A stretch of 64,000 nucleotides of DNA from Klebsiella indica (GTDB taxonomy: Bacteria; Pseudomonadota; Gammaproteobacteria; Enterobacterales; Enterobacteriaceae). Numbering within the stretch: the first letter of the stretch is position 1; each line of letters starts with the position of its first letter. The notes below the pieces were generated by a model. That model was not told where the DNA came from, searched no databases, and saw only the letters and a program-made list of their open reading frames with translations. Made by a program: the position numbers and the translations under genes. Below, in pieces: positions 8,702-19,111 of the stretch. The stretch spans positions 1 through 64,000 of the forward strand of contig NZ_VCHQ01000009.1 in assembly GCF_005860775.1 (NCBI RefSeq), given 5' to 3'.

Positions 8702-8705
8702 TAAC

Positions 8706-9164
8706 TTATTGAATTGAAATAAGAAGCTTGTATATCATTTCCAGATCGTCGATATTTCGTACACGAATAAGCAAGCGCCGTTGCTCTAATTGCATGACCA
8801 GTACACCATCTTCCGATAAATTCATCGCTTTAATTCGCTTATATTCAATCCAGATATTGGCGAAGAAAAAACCCTCTTTTTTGAAGATGATTTTGGGTAT
8901 GCGGATCGCGAAAAGATATACCCCCATTAATGCCAGGGCAGATAATAGCCAGGTGGTGATAAGCGCTCCCTGGTTGGCAATATTGTTATAAATCAGTATG
9001 GCGATGAGGCCGACAAAAATAATGCCATCAACGCGATTGCGACGGAGCAGGGGGATAGTCAGCAGAACCGGGCCATGACGATGCGGCGTAATGAACTGGT
9101 CGTAAACCGCAAAGACGAGCAAGGCGAGAATAAACAGGATTAGCACCCAATCCGTGATTGTCAT
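8706..9164 (-). CDS. yobD: DUF986 inner-membrane protein YobD
   Basis: 152 aa, matching E. coli YobD in length and in the segment [20 protein letters not shown]. It has an N-terminal helix, a two-helix central hairpin and a C-terminal soluble part. Function is unknown. The start MTITD has GGAGG six bases upstream on the minus strand; a longer in-frame extension would run into manZ and is rejected. It lies just downstream of the manXYZ terminator. Confidence 0.92.
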   Translation of the reverse strand: MTITDWVLILFILALLVFAVYDQFITPHRHGPVLLTIPLLRRNRVDGIIFVGLIAILIYNNIANQGALITTWLLSALALMGVYLFAIRIPKIIFKKEGFFFANIWIEYKRIKAMNLSEDGVLVMQLEQRRLLIRVRNIDDLEMIYKLLISIQ

Positions 9165-9174
9165 CGATCCTCCA

Positions 9175-9201
9175 AATAAAAAACCGGGGGCAAGCCCCCG
9201 G
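9175..9201 (-). terminator. Rho-independent terminator of manXYZ
   Basis: The perfect stem CCGGGGGC/GCCCCCGG with a 2-base loop is followed on the minus strand by TTTTTTATTT, 16 bp past the manZ stop. Confidence 0.85.
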
Positions 9202-9216
9202 CGCACAACACGATGA

Positions 9217-10068
9217 TTACTGACCCAGCAGGCCGATAGCGTAACCCACGATACCAATGACGAAGAAGCCAACGATGATCCACAGGGCGTTCACTTTCTT
9301 CCTCAACAGCCACATACAGGCGAAAGTCAACAGCAGCGGCACCAGTCCGGGCATCAACTGGTCAAGGATAGTCTGCACAGTGGTCACGCGCGTCTGACCA
9401 TCTTGTCCGGTGATGGTGGACACCACCAGTGGAATATTCACGTGTGTCCACTTGTTAACCAGCGCCCCCATAACAAACAGGCCGAGAATGGACGCGCCTT
9501 CGGTCAGTTTTTGCAGGAAGCCGCCGCCCATGTCTTTAACGATATTGATACCTTTACGGTAACCATAGGCTACGCCGTAGTAACGCGTCAGCAGACGCAC
9601 TGCGTTAAACAGGATGAAGAACAGCAGAGGGCCGAGCAGGCTGCCGCTCATCGCGATACCTGCGCCGAGCGCGGCGAATACCGGGCGGACGGTCCCCCAG
9701 AAGATAGGGTCGCCGACGCCGGCCAGCGGCCCCATCAGACCGACTTTGATACCGTTGATGGCGGCATCATCGATTTCCGCGCCGTTGGCACGCTGTTCTT
9801 CCATGGCCAGCGTGACGCCAAGAACCGGCGCCGCAACGTATGGGTGGGTATTGAAGAACTCAAGGTGACGTTTAATCGCCTGTTTACGCGCATCGTTGTT
9901 CTCCGGGTAGAGTCGACGAATCGCCGGCACCATAGAGAAGCAGAAGCCCAGGGCCTGCATACGTTCGAAGTTCCATGAACCCTGAAACAGGTTAGAACGA
10001 ATGAACACGCCACGAATATCACTATGAGTGAGTTTTTTCTCGCTGGTAGTTTTAGTCATATCAACCAT
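9217..10068 (-). CDS. manZ: Mannose PTS permease component IID
   Basis: 283 aa IID membrane component of the mannose/glucose/glucosamine phosphotransferase system, working with IIC (ManY) and IIAB (ManX). It shares E. coli hallmarks such as [17 protein letters not shown] and [19 protein letters not shown]. The chosen ATG at 10068 has AGGTGA five bases upstream; a GTG nine bases further upstream overlaps that site. It is the last gene of the manXYZ operon, 12 bp after manY. Confidence 0.96.
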   Translation of the reverse strand: MVDMTKTTSEKKLTHSDIRGVFIRSNLFQGSWNFERMQALGFCFSMVPAIRRLYPENNDARKQAIKRHLEFFNTHPYVAAPVLGVTLAMEEQRANGAEIDDAAINGIKVGLMGPLAGVGDPIFWGTVRPVFAALGAGIAMSGSLLGPLLFFILFNAVRLLTRYYGVAYGYRKGINIVKDMGGGFLQKLTEGASILGLFVMGALVNKWTHVNIPLVVSTITGQDGQTRVTTVQTILDQLMPGLVPLLLTFACMWLLRKKVNALWIIVGFFVIGIVGYAIGLLGQ

Positions 10069-10080
10069 TTCGCTCACCTG

Positions 10081-10881
10081 TTAGTCCAGTTCGTTATCGA
10101 GATCGTTAGTACCAGCCGCCTGCGCTGGCGCACCCGCGACGCGGTTATATTTCGGGCTCAGCTGGATGTAGAGGATAGCCATCACCGTACCGATCACACC
10201 CAGAGCAACGAGGTTGAAATTGGTGAAGGCAGCGGTAACAAAGCCCAGATAGAAGAACGGCATCAGGTAGCCCGCACGCATCATATTGATGACCATCGCG
10301 TAACCAACTACCACGATCATGCCACCCGCAATGTTCAGCCCCCCGGTAACCACTTCCGGAATCGCGTTCAACATGCCCTGTACTTCGCTGGTACCGACGG
10401 ATATCGCCACAATAACGGCGGGAATGGCGATACGCATGGCCTGCAGGAACAGGGATGACACGTGAATCCAGGAAATCGCCGTCAGGTTGCCGTTTTCTGC
10501 GGCTTTATCCGCAGCGTGCTGGAAGGCAACGGTGATGGTACGAACGATAATTGTCAGAACCTGGCCTGCCGCGGCCAGCGGGATAGCCAGCGCGATACCG
10601 GCGCCAATGCTTTGATGGCCAGCGATAACCAGCACGGTAGAGATGATGGAGGCGAGGGCAGCATCCGGCGCAACGGCGGCACCGATATTCATCCAGCCCA
10701 GGGCGATCATTTCCAGGGTACCCCCGATAATGATACCGGTTTTCATATCTCCGAGAACGGCGCCAATCAGCGTACAGGCCACCAGAGGACGGTGAAACTG
10801 AAATTCATCAAGTACCGACTCCATACCCGCAATACACGCGACGATGAACACCAGCACAATCTGAAGAAAGGTAATCTCCAT
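10081..10881 (-). CDS. manY: Mannose PTS permease component IIC
   Basis: 266 aa, the same length as E. coli ManY. It is a polytopic inner-membrane protein forming the sugar channel with ManZ. Conserved stretches include MEITFLQIVLVF and RPLVACTLIGAVLGD. ManYZ is also the entry route of lambda DNA in E. coli. It is the middle gene of manXYZ, 60 bp from manX. Confidence 0.97.
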   Translation of the reverse strand: MEITFLQIVLVFIVACIAGMESVLDEFQFHRPLVACTLIGAVLGDMKTGIIIGGTLEMIALGWMNIGAAVAPDAALASIISTVLVIAGHQSIGAGIALAIPLAAAGQVLTIIVRTITVAFQHAADKAAENGNLTAISWIHVSSLFLQAMRIAIPAVIVAISVGTSEVQGMLNAIPEVVTGGLNIAGGMIVVVGYAMVINMMRAGYLMPFFYLGFVTAAFTNFNLVALGVIGTVMAILYIQLSPKYNRVAGAPAQAAGTNDLDNELD

Positions 10882-10941
10882 TGTACTTCTCCTGTTGATT
10901 AAGTGTTAAGTTGAAAATTGGGCTGTTGTCCGCAAGATGGC

Positions 10942-11904
10942 TTATTTCACCTTGCTGATCAGATCCATCATTTTCAGTTTCTGGTCGGTGGAAACTTTGC
11001 GGGCTTCCAGTTCGATACCGCGCGCATTCAGCTTTTTGAATGCTTCAATATCTTTCTCATCGACCGAAATGGCGTTGTTCACCTGCGTTTTGCCCTGACG
11101 GAAAGCCATACCGCCAATATTAACGCTGGTGATTTTCACGCCGCCTTCAACAACGCGCTCAACATCCGTTGGGTTGGTAAATAGCAGCATAATGCGCTCG
11201 CCTGCGTATTTCGGGTTGTTATAGACGCGAATCATCTTCGCAACGTCTACAACGTGGGCGGTCACGCCCGGAGGTGCAACTTGAGTCAGCAACGTCTTAC
11301 GCACGGTGTCCGCCGCAACTTCATCGCTGACGACGATAATGCGGGTCACATTCGTTTCTTTGGTCCAGCGCGTGGCGACCTGACCGTGAATTAAACGGTC
11401 ATCGATACGCGCAAGCCCAATCACCATATAGTCGTCCGGACCCATTGGTTTCACCGGTGCGGCCGCTTTTGGCGCTGCGGCCTGCGCCGGCGCGGCCTTC
11501 TCTGCCGGCTTGGCCTTCAGCGCTTTTACACCTTCGCGACCGGTTTCCACCGCCAGGGCGACCAGTTCATCAAACGACGGGTTATCGTCACGCGCCATCA
11601 GCGTTTCTACCAGCATCGGGATGTTGACACCCGCGATGACCTCATAATGTTCTTTATCGACGACAATGCGGCTGGCGGCGTTAAACGGGCTGCCTCCCCA
11701 TGTATCGACGAGAAATAACACGCCTTCTGCCGTATTCAGCGTTGCCAGTTGAGCGTTGTACTTTTCGATTAACGTTTCTGCGTTCTCCCCGGGAACGAAA
11801 TCGATCCAGCCAACGTTTTCCTGTTCGCCCAGCAGCATTTCTGCTGTTTTCAACAGCTGTTCTGCAGCCCAACCATGTGTGCCTATTACAATAGCAATCG
11901 TCAC
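10942..11904 (-). CDS. manX: Mannose PTS enzyme IIAB
   Basis: 320 aa cytosolic enzyme. The IIA domain (residues 1-130) has phospho-acceptor H10 in GTHGWAAE. An Ala/Pro-rich linker covers about 131-155, and the IIB domain has phospho-acceptor H173 in DDRLIHGQVATRW. The linker is slightly shorter than in E. coli (323 aa). It transfers phosphate from HPr to incoming mannose, glucose or glucosamine. It is the first gene of the operon; a putative Mlc site lies upstream. Confidence 0.97.
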   Translation of the reverse strand: MTIAIVIGTHGWAAEQLLKTAEMLLGEQENVGWIDFVPGENAETLIEKYNAQLATLNTAEGVLFLVDTWGGSPFNAASRIVVDKEHYEVIAGVNIPMLVETLMARDDNPSFDELVALAVETGREGVKALKAKPAEKAAPAQAAAPKAAAPVKPMGPDDYMVIGLARIDDRLIHGQVATRWTKETNVTRIIVVSDEVAADTVRKTLLTQVAPPGVTAHVVDVAKMIRVYNNPKYAGERIMLLFTNPTDVERVVEGGVKITSVNIGGMAFRQGKTQVNNAISVDEKDIEAFKKLNARGIELEARKVSTDQKLKMMDLISKVK

Positions 11905-12020
11905 TTGCTACCTCCTTTATAATCGTGAATGCATCATCTGTAGTGATACATCCTGAATCACTCTTGCGGACAAAATCGATTCAGTAAGGATGTGAGATAT
12001 AAAGTAATTACTACAGCGAA

Positions 12021-12043
12021 TTATTTTAGATAGTGAAAAAATA
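12021..12043. promoter_or_regulatory. Candidate Mlc operator of manXYZ
   Basis: TTATTTT-AGATAGTGA-AAAAATA fits the Mlc pattern TTATTTT-N9-AAAATAA with one perfect half and 5 of 7 in the other. It lies about 120 bp upstream of manX, and E. coli manX is Mlc-repressed and CRP-activated. A weak CRP-like half-site TGTGA (12049-12053) is adjacent. Confidence 0.5.
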
Positions 12044-12350
12044 AATAATGTGATGAAGCTCCGTTAATTATGCATCTACCGACAATTATTTTTTGGCGCA
12101 AAAAAATGGCCTGACTATTGCAAATTCAGGTAAATTTTTGCCAATCAGCCACGTTGTTTTGCTATGTTTATCTTTCGTTTAACTACTCAGGAGTATAGGG
12201 CATAGCCCGCTATATGGACCGTCACCGACGCCTTTTCACCTTCAGGCACCTGGCTGCCTCTTCCACCTGCTACGTTTCTTTACCAGCAACAACTATCCCG
12301 TCTGAATATGAAACAGGGATGACTACGCCTGTCTTTAACTGGAGTTGCTC
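12044..12350. other. manX-yoaE divergent region, yoaE leader side
   Basis: The DNA is AT-rich up to about 12180, followed by a roughly 170-base leader before yoaE. The leader contains small inverted repeats (for example AGGCA/TGCCT near 12246-12260). No riboswitch family was recognised in it. Confidence 0.35.
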
Positions 12351-13910
12351 ATGGAATTCTTAATGGATCCCTCTATCTGGGCCGGCTTACTGACGCTGGT
12401 CGTCCTCGAAATCGTGTTAGGTATCGACAACCTGGTATTTATCGCCATCCTTGCTGACAAGCTGCCGCCTAAGCAGCGTGATAAAGCACGCCTGATTGGC
12501 CTTACGCTGGCGTTGTTTATGCGCCTGGGTCTGCTGTCCGTCATTTCATGGATGGTGACGCTGACCAAACCGCTGTTCAGCGTTGCCGATTTCTCGTTTT
12601 CCGGGCGCGATCTGATCATGTTGCTCGGCGGGATATTCTTGTTGTTTAAGGCTACCACCGAACTGCATGAACGGCTGGAAAACCGCCAGCATGATGGGGG
12701 GCATGGTAAAGGGTATGCCAGTTTTTGGGTGGTTGTATTGCAAATTGTCGTCCTCGATGCTGTGTTCTCGCTTGATGCGGTGATCACTGCCGTCGGGATG
12801 GTAAACCATCTACCGGTAATGATGGCGGCGGTGGTCATTGCAATGGCGATGATGCTGTTGGCGTCGAAGCCGTTGACGAATTTTGTCAATCAGCATCCGA
12901 CGGTGGTCGTGCTCTGTCTGAGTTTCCTGCTGATGATTGGCCTGAGCCTGGTGGCGGAAGGTTTTGGTTTCCACATACCAAAAGGGTATCTGTACGCCGC
13001 GATTGGTTTCTCGATAACCATTGAGTTCTTTAATCAGATCGCGCGGCGTAACTTTATCCGCCATCAGTCAACGTTGCCATTGCGCGCCCGTACTGCAGAC
13101 GCGATCCTGCGTCTGATGGGCGGGCGTAAACAGCATGCCGCGGTACACGATAGCGATAGTGCCGCCGTGGTGCCGGTACCGGAAGGGGCATTTGCTGAAG
13201 AAGAGCGCTATATGATTAATGGCGTGTTGACGCTGGCGCAGCGTTCGTTGCGCAGCATTATGACGCCCCGTGGTGAAATTAGCTGGGTGAACGCCGAGCA
13301 AAGCGAAGACGAAATTCGTCGCCAGTTGCTCTCGTCACCACACAGCCTGTTCCCGGTGTGCCGTGGCGAACTGGATGAAATCATTGGTATTGTGCGGGCG
13401 AAAGAGATGCTGGTGGCGCTGGAAGCCGGTGAAAACGTTGCCGCTCTGGCTTCGGCCTCTCCGGCGATTGTGGTTCCGGAAACGCTTGACCCGATCAATC
13501 TATTGGGGGTTCTGCGCCGTGCCCGCGGTAGCTTTGTGATCGTGACCAATGAATTTGGCGTTGTGCAGGGGTTGGTGACGCCGCTGGACGTGCTGGAGGC
13601 GATTGCCGGCGAGTTTCCGGATGCTGACGAAACGCCAGAAATTATCCTTGATGGTGACGGCTGGCTGGTGAAAGGGTCAACTGATCTGCATGCGCTACAA
13701 CAGGCTCTTGGCGTAGATGATTTGGTCGATGAGGACGAAGATATCGCGACGGTTGCCGGCCTGGTGATTGCCGTTAATGGGCATATTCCTCGTCCCGGCG
13801 ATGAGCTTGAACTGCCGCCTTTACAGTTCACGATTGTGGAGGCTAATGACTATCGGGTCGATCTGGTGCGTGTTGTCAAAGTGCATCAGTACAGCGACGA
13901 AGAAGAGTAA
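12351..13910 (+). CDS. yoaE: YoaE: TerC-family membrane protein with CBS and CorC/HlyC domains
   Basis: 519 aa. The N-terminal TerC-like membrane domain (about residues 5-225) has acidic motifs EIVLGIDN and DAVFSLDAV, likely metal-path residues. A CBS pair follows (about 300-415, opening with [10 protein letters not shown]), then a transporter-associated CorC_HlyC domain (about 435-510). It is probably an inner-membrane ion or metal handling protein; no substrate has been demonstrated that I know of. The ATG follows GGAG by six bases; an in-frame TTG at 12345 is less likely. It converges with pdeD. Confidence 0.93.
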   Translation: MEFLMDPSIWAGLLTLVVLEIVLGIDNLVFIAILADKLPPKQRDKARLIGLTLALFMRLGLLSVISWMVTLTKPLFSVADFSFSGRDLIMLLGGIFLLFKATTELHERLENRQHDGGHGKGYASFWVVVLQIVVLDAVFSLDAVITAVGMVNHLPVMMAAVVIAMAMMLLASKPLTNFVNQHPTVVVLCLSFLLMIGLSLVAEGFGFHIPKGYLYAAIGFSITIEFFNQIARRNFIRHQSTLPLRARTADAILRLMGGRKQHAAVHDSDSAAVVPVPEGAFAEEERYMINGVLTLAQRSLRSIMTPRGEISWVNAEQSEDEIRRQLLSSPHSLFPVCRGELDEIIGIVRAKEMLVALEAGENVAALASASPAIVVPETLDPINLLGVLRRARGSFVIVTNEFGVVQGLVTPLDVLEAIAGEFPDADETPEIILDGDGWLVKGSTDLHALQQALGVDDLVDEDEDIATVAGLVIAVNGHIPRPGDELELPPLQFTIVEANDYRVDLVRVVKVHQYSDEEE

Positions 13911-13915
13911 CCCTT

Positions 13916-13946
13916 ATCTGTCGGTCTCATCGTGAGGCCGACAGAT
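13916..13946. terminator. Hairpin between convergent yoaE and pdeD
   Basis: ATCTGTCGG/CCGACAGAT form a 9-bp outer stem with inner CTC/GAG pairing. It could terminate both genes, although T tracts are poor. Confidence 0.5.
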
Positions 13947-13951
13947 GCGCT

Positions 13952-15517
13952 CTACGACGATATGTCGCGACGTTTTGCGCTCGCCAGCCATTGTGGAAAT
14001 TCATCTATCGGCATCGGGCGGGCGTAATAAAATCCCTGCAGTAAATTGACACCATTATCCCGCAGATACGCTTCCTGCTCGCGGGTCTCTACGCCTTCCG
14101 CAACCGTCACGATATTGAGTCGATGGGCCAGGGCGATGATCATGTCGGTTACCGTCGCGTTGACGCTATCAATACCAATCGCGCTAGTGAATGATTTATC
14201 AATTTTCAACACATCAGGGCGCAGCTTTTCCAGCCATGAGAGGGAACTGTTCCCGGTACCGAAGTCATCAACAGCCAGGAGCGCGCCCGCATTGTGCAGG
14301 TGCTCGGCCATGTGCTGATCGCCTTCCTGCAGCATGTCACGTTCGGTGAGCTCCACCACCAGTTGCTGCGGTGGATGGATGCTAAACCAGTAATGCTGTA
14401 AATCGCGCAGCAGCTCACCGTTGGCGAAATGGCGGGCGGCGACGTTAATGCCGATGTGAAAATGTTTGTCCTGAGGGAAAAGGGCCAGATTGTTCGCCGT
14501 GTGGGCGATGACATAACGCGTAAGCGGAACAATCAGGTTATGGGCTTCAGCGATCGGAATAAATACATCCGGTGAGATAGCGCCTTTGCGCGGATTATTC
14601 CATCTCAGCAGTATTTCAACGCCACAGCACTGACGGGTACGCAGGTCCTGCAGGGGTTGGCACCAGAGCGCAAACTCTTGCGCAGTAATACCGAGATTAA
14701 TTTCACGAGAAAAGCTCATTCTTCCCGCGGTAGCCAGCCAGGCAATACCGGTCATTAGCAGGCTGATGATCAGCGCCAGGGGGAGCTCGCCGGGCAGTTC
14801 ATGAAGGGCAACCGCCGAGGCGCCGGGACCGCTGACATTAATCGTAAAAGGAAATGCTGTTGATCGTTGACGGTAGATGATGCGCTCTCCCGATAATGCA
14901 TCCTGATTAATTAGCCCTGTGCCGCTAATTAAGCTTTTTTCACCGACTTTAAGGCCAATACCGCTGATTAGCGGCGATTTCACGTCGAAAATTAACTTAC
15001 CCAATAGCTCAATGTTGATCACCAGCATTACGCCATCGGTACCGTTGCGTGAGTCGGGATACCACTGGATAAGAACCGGAGAACCCTTAAGCAGCGAGGC
15101 GTCGTTACTGAAGGTGAGTAAAGGGTGCGCGGTTGGCAACGCTGGCTGTAGTTGATTTATCGGGATATGACGTTGGCCGAAAATACTTGAACAGTAGAGT
15201 ATTTTCGACTGGACCAGCGCGATGGATCGCACCGTTTGCAGCGTAGCTGCCAGTTTGCGTAGCGTCAGTTTGGCATCCTGACAGGGCGTGTTTATCAATT
15301 GCAGTAGCGTCGTGTGCTGTGCCTCAAGGGGACGTAAAATGTTGTCCATCGCCACTACCATTTTGTCGGTAGCGGTCTGGACTTCTTGCTGATTTAAGCT
15401 ACGCTGCGAAATAAATCGTATCACTAACGTTGTTGTCAGTGAGAATAGCGCGACCAGTAAGCAAACCAGGATGCGTCTTCTGCGATAGGCTGTTATAAAC
15501 TTTTGTGCAGTCTGCAT
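13952..15517 (-). CDS. pdeD: c-di-GMP phosphodiesterase with CSS sensor domain (PdeD/YoaD)
   Basis: 521 aa. Membrane helix at about 14-36; periplasmic CSS domain with C79 and the CSS motif at C109-S110-S111; second helix at about 240-260; C-terminal EAL domain from about 270. EAL catalytic features present: GVEILLRW (EIL in place of EAL), NVAARHF, DDFGTGNSSLSWL and KIDKSF. The family hydrolyses c-di-GMP to pGpG, and CSS cysteines link activity to the periplasmic Dsb redox system; dsbB is elsewhere in this window. It corresponds by position to Salmonella STM1827. Confidence 0.93.
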   Translation of the reverse strand: MQTAQKFITAYRRRRILVCLLVALFSLTTTLVIRFISQRSLNQQEVQTATDKMVVAMDNILRPLEAQHTTLLQLINTPCQDAKLTLRKLAATLQTVRSIALVQSKILYCSSIFGQRHIPINQLQPALPTAHPLLTFSNDASLLKGSPVLIQWYPDSRNGTDGVMLVINIELLGKLIFDVKSPLISGIGLKVGEKSLISGTGLINQDALSGERIIYRQRSTAFPFTINVSGPGASAVALHELPGELPLALIISLLMTGIAWLATAGRMSFSREINLGITAQEFALWCQPLQDLRTRQCCGVEILLRWNNPRKGAISPDVFIPIAEAHNLIVPLTRYVIAHTANNLALFPQDKHFHIGINVAARHFANGELLRDLQHYWFSIHPPQQLVVELTERDMLQEGDQHMAEHLHNAGALLAVDDFGTGNSSLSWLEKLRPDVLKIDKSFTSAIGIDSVNATVTDMIIALAHRLNIVTVAEGVETREQEAYLRDNGVNLLQGFYYARPMPIDEFPQWLASAKRRDISS

Positions 15518-15602
15518 GCATGACGCCCTGTCGACGAAAAATATTGATCAGAGTAACAGTCGTTATAGAGCAAGTGTAGCCGGGCGCAGGTAATATAGAG
15601 GG

Positions 15603-15630
15603 AAAAAAGAAGAATGCGCCGGCTGGCGCA
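15603..15630 (-). terminator. Rho-independent terminator of sdaA
   Basis: TGCGCC-GGCT-GGCGCA hairpin is followed on the minus strand by TTCTTCTTTTTTCC, 17 bp past the sdaA stop. Confidence 0.8.
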
Positions 15631-15646
15631 CTCGATGGCGCAATGA

Positions 15647-17011
15647 TTAATCGCACTGAACTTTAATCGCCAGGCCGCCGCGCGACGTTTCCCGATATTT
15701 GGCGTTCATATCTTTACCGGTCTCATACATGGTCTCAATAACTTTATCGAGTGAGACGCGGGGTTCGCTGGTTCGGCGCATTGCCATTCGGCTGGCATTG
15801 ATCGCTTTGACGGAGGCAATCGCGTTGCGTTCGATGCAGGGTACCTGAACCTGTCCGGCTACCGGGTCACAGGTCAGACCAAGATTGTGCTCCATACCAA
15901 TTTCCGCCGCGATGCAAACCTGCTCCGGACTGGCGCCAAGAATCTCTGCCAGGCCCGCCGCCGCCATTGAACAGGCAACGCCGACCTCGCCCTGGCAACC
16001 GACCTCCGCGCCGGAAATGGAGGCGTTCATCTTGTACAGCGCGCCAATTGCGCCCGCGGCCAGAAAGTAGCGAATATAGATATCCGGGCTTACGGACTCG
16101 ATAAAGTGATCATAGTAGGCCAGCACCGCCGGAACGATACCGCAGGCGCCGTTGGTTGGCGCTGTCACCACCCTTCCGCCAGCGGCGTTCTCTTCATTGA
16201 CCGCCAGTGCGAACATATTTACCCAATCCACCACGTTCATTGGATCGCTGGAGAGTTTATCGCTGGCCACCAGCATCCGGCGCAGCGCCGAAGCACGGCG
16301 CGGGACCCGCAGCGGGCCAGGCAGGACGCCTTCGGTATTCATCCCGCGATCGATACAGGCGCGCATGGTCTGCCAGATATGCGCAAAATAGTCTTCAATC
16401 TCTTTTTTGCTGTGCAGCGCCAGCTCGTTTTGCATCACCATGCCGGAGAGCGACATCCCGGTCTCTTTACAGAAGCCCAGCATCTCCTGCGCGGATTTAA
16501 ACGGATATGGAACGGCGAGCTCATTAACGTTCTCTTTGCCGAAATGTTCCTCATCAACGATAAAACCACCGCCGATGGAATAATAGGTTTTACTGTAGAT
16601 TTCCCGGTCGCCAGCCCAGGCGTGAATGGTCATGCCGTTTTCATGTAGCGGCAGGTTGTCGCTACGAAAGCGCATGCCGTCATCATGGGGAAAGTCGACT
16701 TCATGCTGCCCTTGCGCCAGCAGCAGGCGACCGCGCGCTTCAACGTCGCGGATAAATGCCGGAATCGCGTCAATATCGACCGAATCGGGCTGATTGCCCG
16801 CCAGTCCCATGATAATGGCGACATCCGTATGGTGGCCTTTGCCGGTTAATGACAGTGAGCCGTAGACATCAACCGCTACGCGCGTCACCGCATTAAGCAA
16901 TCCTTTTTCGACCAGGTCATCGACGAACTGTTTCCCGGCTTTCATCGGGCCTACAGTATGGGAAGATGAGGGACCGATCCCCACCTTGAACATGTCGAAT
17001 AGACTAATCAC
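15647..17011 (-). CDS. sdaA: L-serine deaminase SdaA
   Basis: 454 aa, identical in length to E. coli SdaA. This iron-sulphur enzyme converts L-serine to pyruvate and ammonia in the cytosol. The N-terminal beta domain has GPSSSHTVGPMKAG near residue 14, and the alpha domain has TAPTNGACGIVPAVL and the cysteines expected to hold the 4Fe-4S cluster (including GLTCDPVAGQVQVPC). Translation starts at ATG with a weak AGGAGT ribosome site. It stands alone between pdeD and nudL. Confidence 0.97.
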   Translation of the reverse strand: MISLFDMFKVGIGPSSSHTVGPMKAGKQFVDDLVEKGLLNAVTRVAVDVYGSLSLTGKGHHTDVAIIMGLAGNQPDSVDIDAIPAFIRDVEARGRLLLAQGQHEVDFPHDDGMRFRSDNLPLHENGMTIHAWAGDREIYSKTYYSIGGGFIVDEEHFGKENVNELAVPYPFKSAQEMLGFCKETGMSLSGMVMQNELALHSKKEIEDYFAHIWQTMRACIDRGMNTEGVLPGPLRVPRRASALRRMLVASDKLSSDPMNVVDWVNMFALAVNEENAAGGRVVTAPTNGACGIVPAVLAYYDHFIESVSPDIYIRYFLAAGAIGALYKMNASISGAEVGCQGEVGVACSMAAAGLAEILGASPEQVCIAAEIGMEHNLGLTCDPVAGQVQVPCIERNAIASVKAINASRMAMRRTSEPRVSLDKVIETMYETGKDMNAKYRETSRGGLAIKVQCD

Positions 17012-17173
17012 GCTAACACTCCTGACAGGGTTACCGCAGGTACGGTAACGATGTAATAATTGCGCATAGTGTAAGAGGGAACCGTGCTATCAGCTGAAGT
17101 ATTCACATGAATTAAACTAATGGATAACTGCGGATTTACTAATACTGACCGCCCCGTTTGCATTTAAGTATAG

Positions 17174-17752
17174 CTAAGGTCGGGAACCTATCTGTAGCGC
17201 CAGCTCGCGAATGATACCGGCGGTCATTCCCCAGACAAAATAGTGCTGATACCACGATAACCAGACACGATGGGCATTGCCGCGACGATAGATATCCAGC
17301 GGATGGTAGCGGCCCAGACGCAGCGCCTCCGCAAGCGGCATTTCGAAAACCGCCGCCACTTCATCCTGGCTGGCGTGGTAGTGCAGATTGGATGGAATAA
17401 TACCTACCACCGGTGTGACCTGAAAACCCGTCACGCTATCGACCGGCGGCAGAACGCCGATAACGTCAACCGACTCTGGCGGGATCGCCACCTCTTCCTG
17501 CGCCTCGCGCAGCGCGGCGGCAATCAGCGTAGCATCGCTGTTATCCACCGCGCCGCCGGGGAAGGCCACCTGACCGGCATGTTTACGCAACCATGGTGAA
17601 CGCTGGGTCAGCAGTAACCCCGGCTGTGGACGACGGACAATCGGCACCAGCACCGCCGCCTGACGCGGATTGAGCGCGTGACGCGAAGGGTGCGGCCGCA
17701 GAAGCTGGAAACGGGAAAGAAAGTCGTCAAGTTCGAGGGCGCTGTCCGCCAT
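17174..17752 (-). CDS. nudL: Nudix hydrolase NudL
   Basis: 192 aa, the same length as E. coli NudL (YeaB). The Nudix box spans about residues 67-90 (GAVDNSD...[10 protein letters not shown]), with some departures from the canonical GX5EX7REUXEEXGU (D73 for E and A89 for G), and the UPF0035-type flanking motif is present. The family hydrolyses CoA-type pyrophosphates, but the physiological substrate is uncertain. It begins 4 bp after the pabB stop, so the two are translationally linked. Confidence 0.94.
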   Translation of the reverse strand: MADSALELDDFLSRFQLLRPHPSRHALNPRQAAVLVPIVRRPQPGLLLTQRSPWLRKHAGQVAFPGGAVDNSDATLIAAALREAQEEVAIPPESVDVIGVLPPVDSVTGFQVTPVVGIIPSNLHYHASQDEVAAVFEMPLAEALRLGRYHPLDIYRRGNAHRVWLSWYQHYFVWGMTAGIIRELALQIGSRP

Positions 17753-17755
17753 GTT

Positions 17756-19111
17756 CTAGCTCTCCAGTTGATGCAGGATACGGTTAACTTTATCAAACGT
17801 TTCCTGATATTCTGCCGCTTCTTCGCTATCGGCGACAATACCGCCGCCTGCGGAGCAGTGGATCTGTCCGTGGCAGGCCGTCAGCGTACGGATGGTAATA
17901 CTGGTATCCATATTGCCGCAGAAGCTGAGGTATCCGATGCTCCCGCACCAGGCGTTACGCCGTTGCGGCTCCAGCTCATCAATGATCGCCATCGCTCTGA
18001 CCTTCGGTGCGCCGGTTATGGAACCGCCGGGAAAGGCCGCGCGTAGTAAATCAGCGGCGTGCAGATGGGAAGGGAGTCTGGCGGTAATGGTGCTGACCAG
18101 ATGATGTACGGCCGGGAATGGCTCAACCACAAACAGCTCAGGGACGTGAACGCTGCCGGGTACGGCAACCCGGCCAATATCGTTACGCATTAAATCGACG
18201 ATCATCAAATTTTCCGCGCGGTCTTTTGGCGAATTCGCCAGCTTTCGCGCCTGTTGTTCGTCCTGCTCAGGGTCGCTAAGTCTTGGCAGGGTGCCCTTAA
18301 TTGGCCGGGTCTGTATTTCACCTTGTTGCAGTTGTATAAAACGCTCTGGCGACAGGCTTAATATGGCGCCTTCATGCAGACGGATAAAGGCGCTGAAGGG
18401 GGCGCGATTGGCGTGGTTAAGCTGACAGAAAGCCTGCCACTCATCTCCGCGATAGTGCGCGGTAAACCGCTGCGCCAGGTTAACCTGATAGCAGTCGCCG
18501 CTGTGCAGATAAGCCTGAATCTGGCGAAACTTTTCGCCGTATTCTTCGCGGCTCATATTTGAGCACCATTCAGATGTCAGTTCAAAAGGTGCGGCGGTGA
18601 CGGCAGTTTGAGCTTCCAGCCACGCCAGACGGGTTTGCGGGTCGTCATAACTGAACAGCGAGACTTCCTGGCGCTGATGATCGACAATCAGCGCCCAGTC
18701 ATAGATCCCGACCGCCATATCGGGCAGGGAGATATCCGCCTCCGCTTGAGACGGCAGGGTTTCAAAGCGGCGGCCAAGATCGTAGCCGAACAGCCCCAGC
18801 GCGCCGCCGAGAAACGGCAGATGCGGGTGAGCCGACGGTTGCAGGTGATAATGCGTCAGTTGCTGATTCAGCAATGCCAGCGGATCGGCCATTGACGTCG
18901 AGACGGCTTCCCCCTCGACTATCGCGGTAGTTTGGCCGTGAGTAACCAGCGTTGCGCGCGGTTGGGCGACGATAATGTCGAACCGGCTATGCGCATGTTC
19001 GGCAAAACCGGAGTGCAGCAGCATTGCCCAGGGCTGCGAACTTAATGGGGCAAAATAGTGTTCAGCGGCATCCGGACGCCAGGGCAGGGAGATAATCGCG
19101 GGGGACAACAT
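17756..19111 (-). CDS. pabB: Aminodeoxychorismate synthase component 1
   Basis: 451 aa. With PabA glutamine amidotransferase it converts chorismate to 4-amino-4-deoxychorismate for p-aminobenzoate and folate. The chorismate-binding domain carries RPIKGTLPR (active-site lysine), DLMRNDIGRV and FPGGSITGAPKVRAM. Length fits E. coli PabB (453 aa). It is divergent from yoaH and forms an operon with nudL. Confidence 0.97.
   Translation of the reverse strand: MLSPAIISLPWRPDAAEHYFAPLSSQPWAMLLHSGFAEHAHSRFDIIVAQPRATLVTHGQTTAIVEGEAVSTSMADPLALLNQQLTHYHLQPSAHPHLPFLGGALGLFGYDLGRRFETLPSQAEADISLPDMAVGIYDWALIVDHQRQEVSLFSYDDPQTRLAWLEAQTAVTAAPFELTSEWCSNMSREEYGEKFRQIQAYLHSGDCYQVNLAQRFTAHYRGDEWQAFCQLNHANRAPFSAFIRLHEGAILSLSPERFIQLQQGEIQTRPIKGTLPRLSDPEQDEQQARKLANSPKDRAENLMIVDLMRNDIGRVAVPGSVHVPELFVVEPFPAVHHLVSTITARLPSHLHAADLLRAAFPGGSITGAPKVRAMAIIDELEPQRRNAWCGSIGYLSFCGNMDTSITIRTLTACHGQIHCSAGGGIVADSEEAAEYQETFDKVNRILHQLES

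Noticed and set aside
9403-9978. 191-aa open frame antisense to manZ
   Set aside because: manZ is unmistakable; the antisense translation is Gln/His/Arg-rich with no domain.
16106-16648. 180-aa open frame antisense to sdaA
   Set aside because: Fully inside sdaA on the opposite strand, with no independent support.
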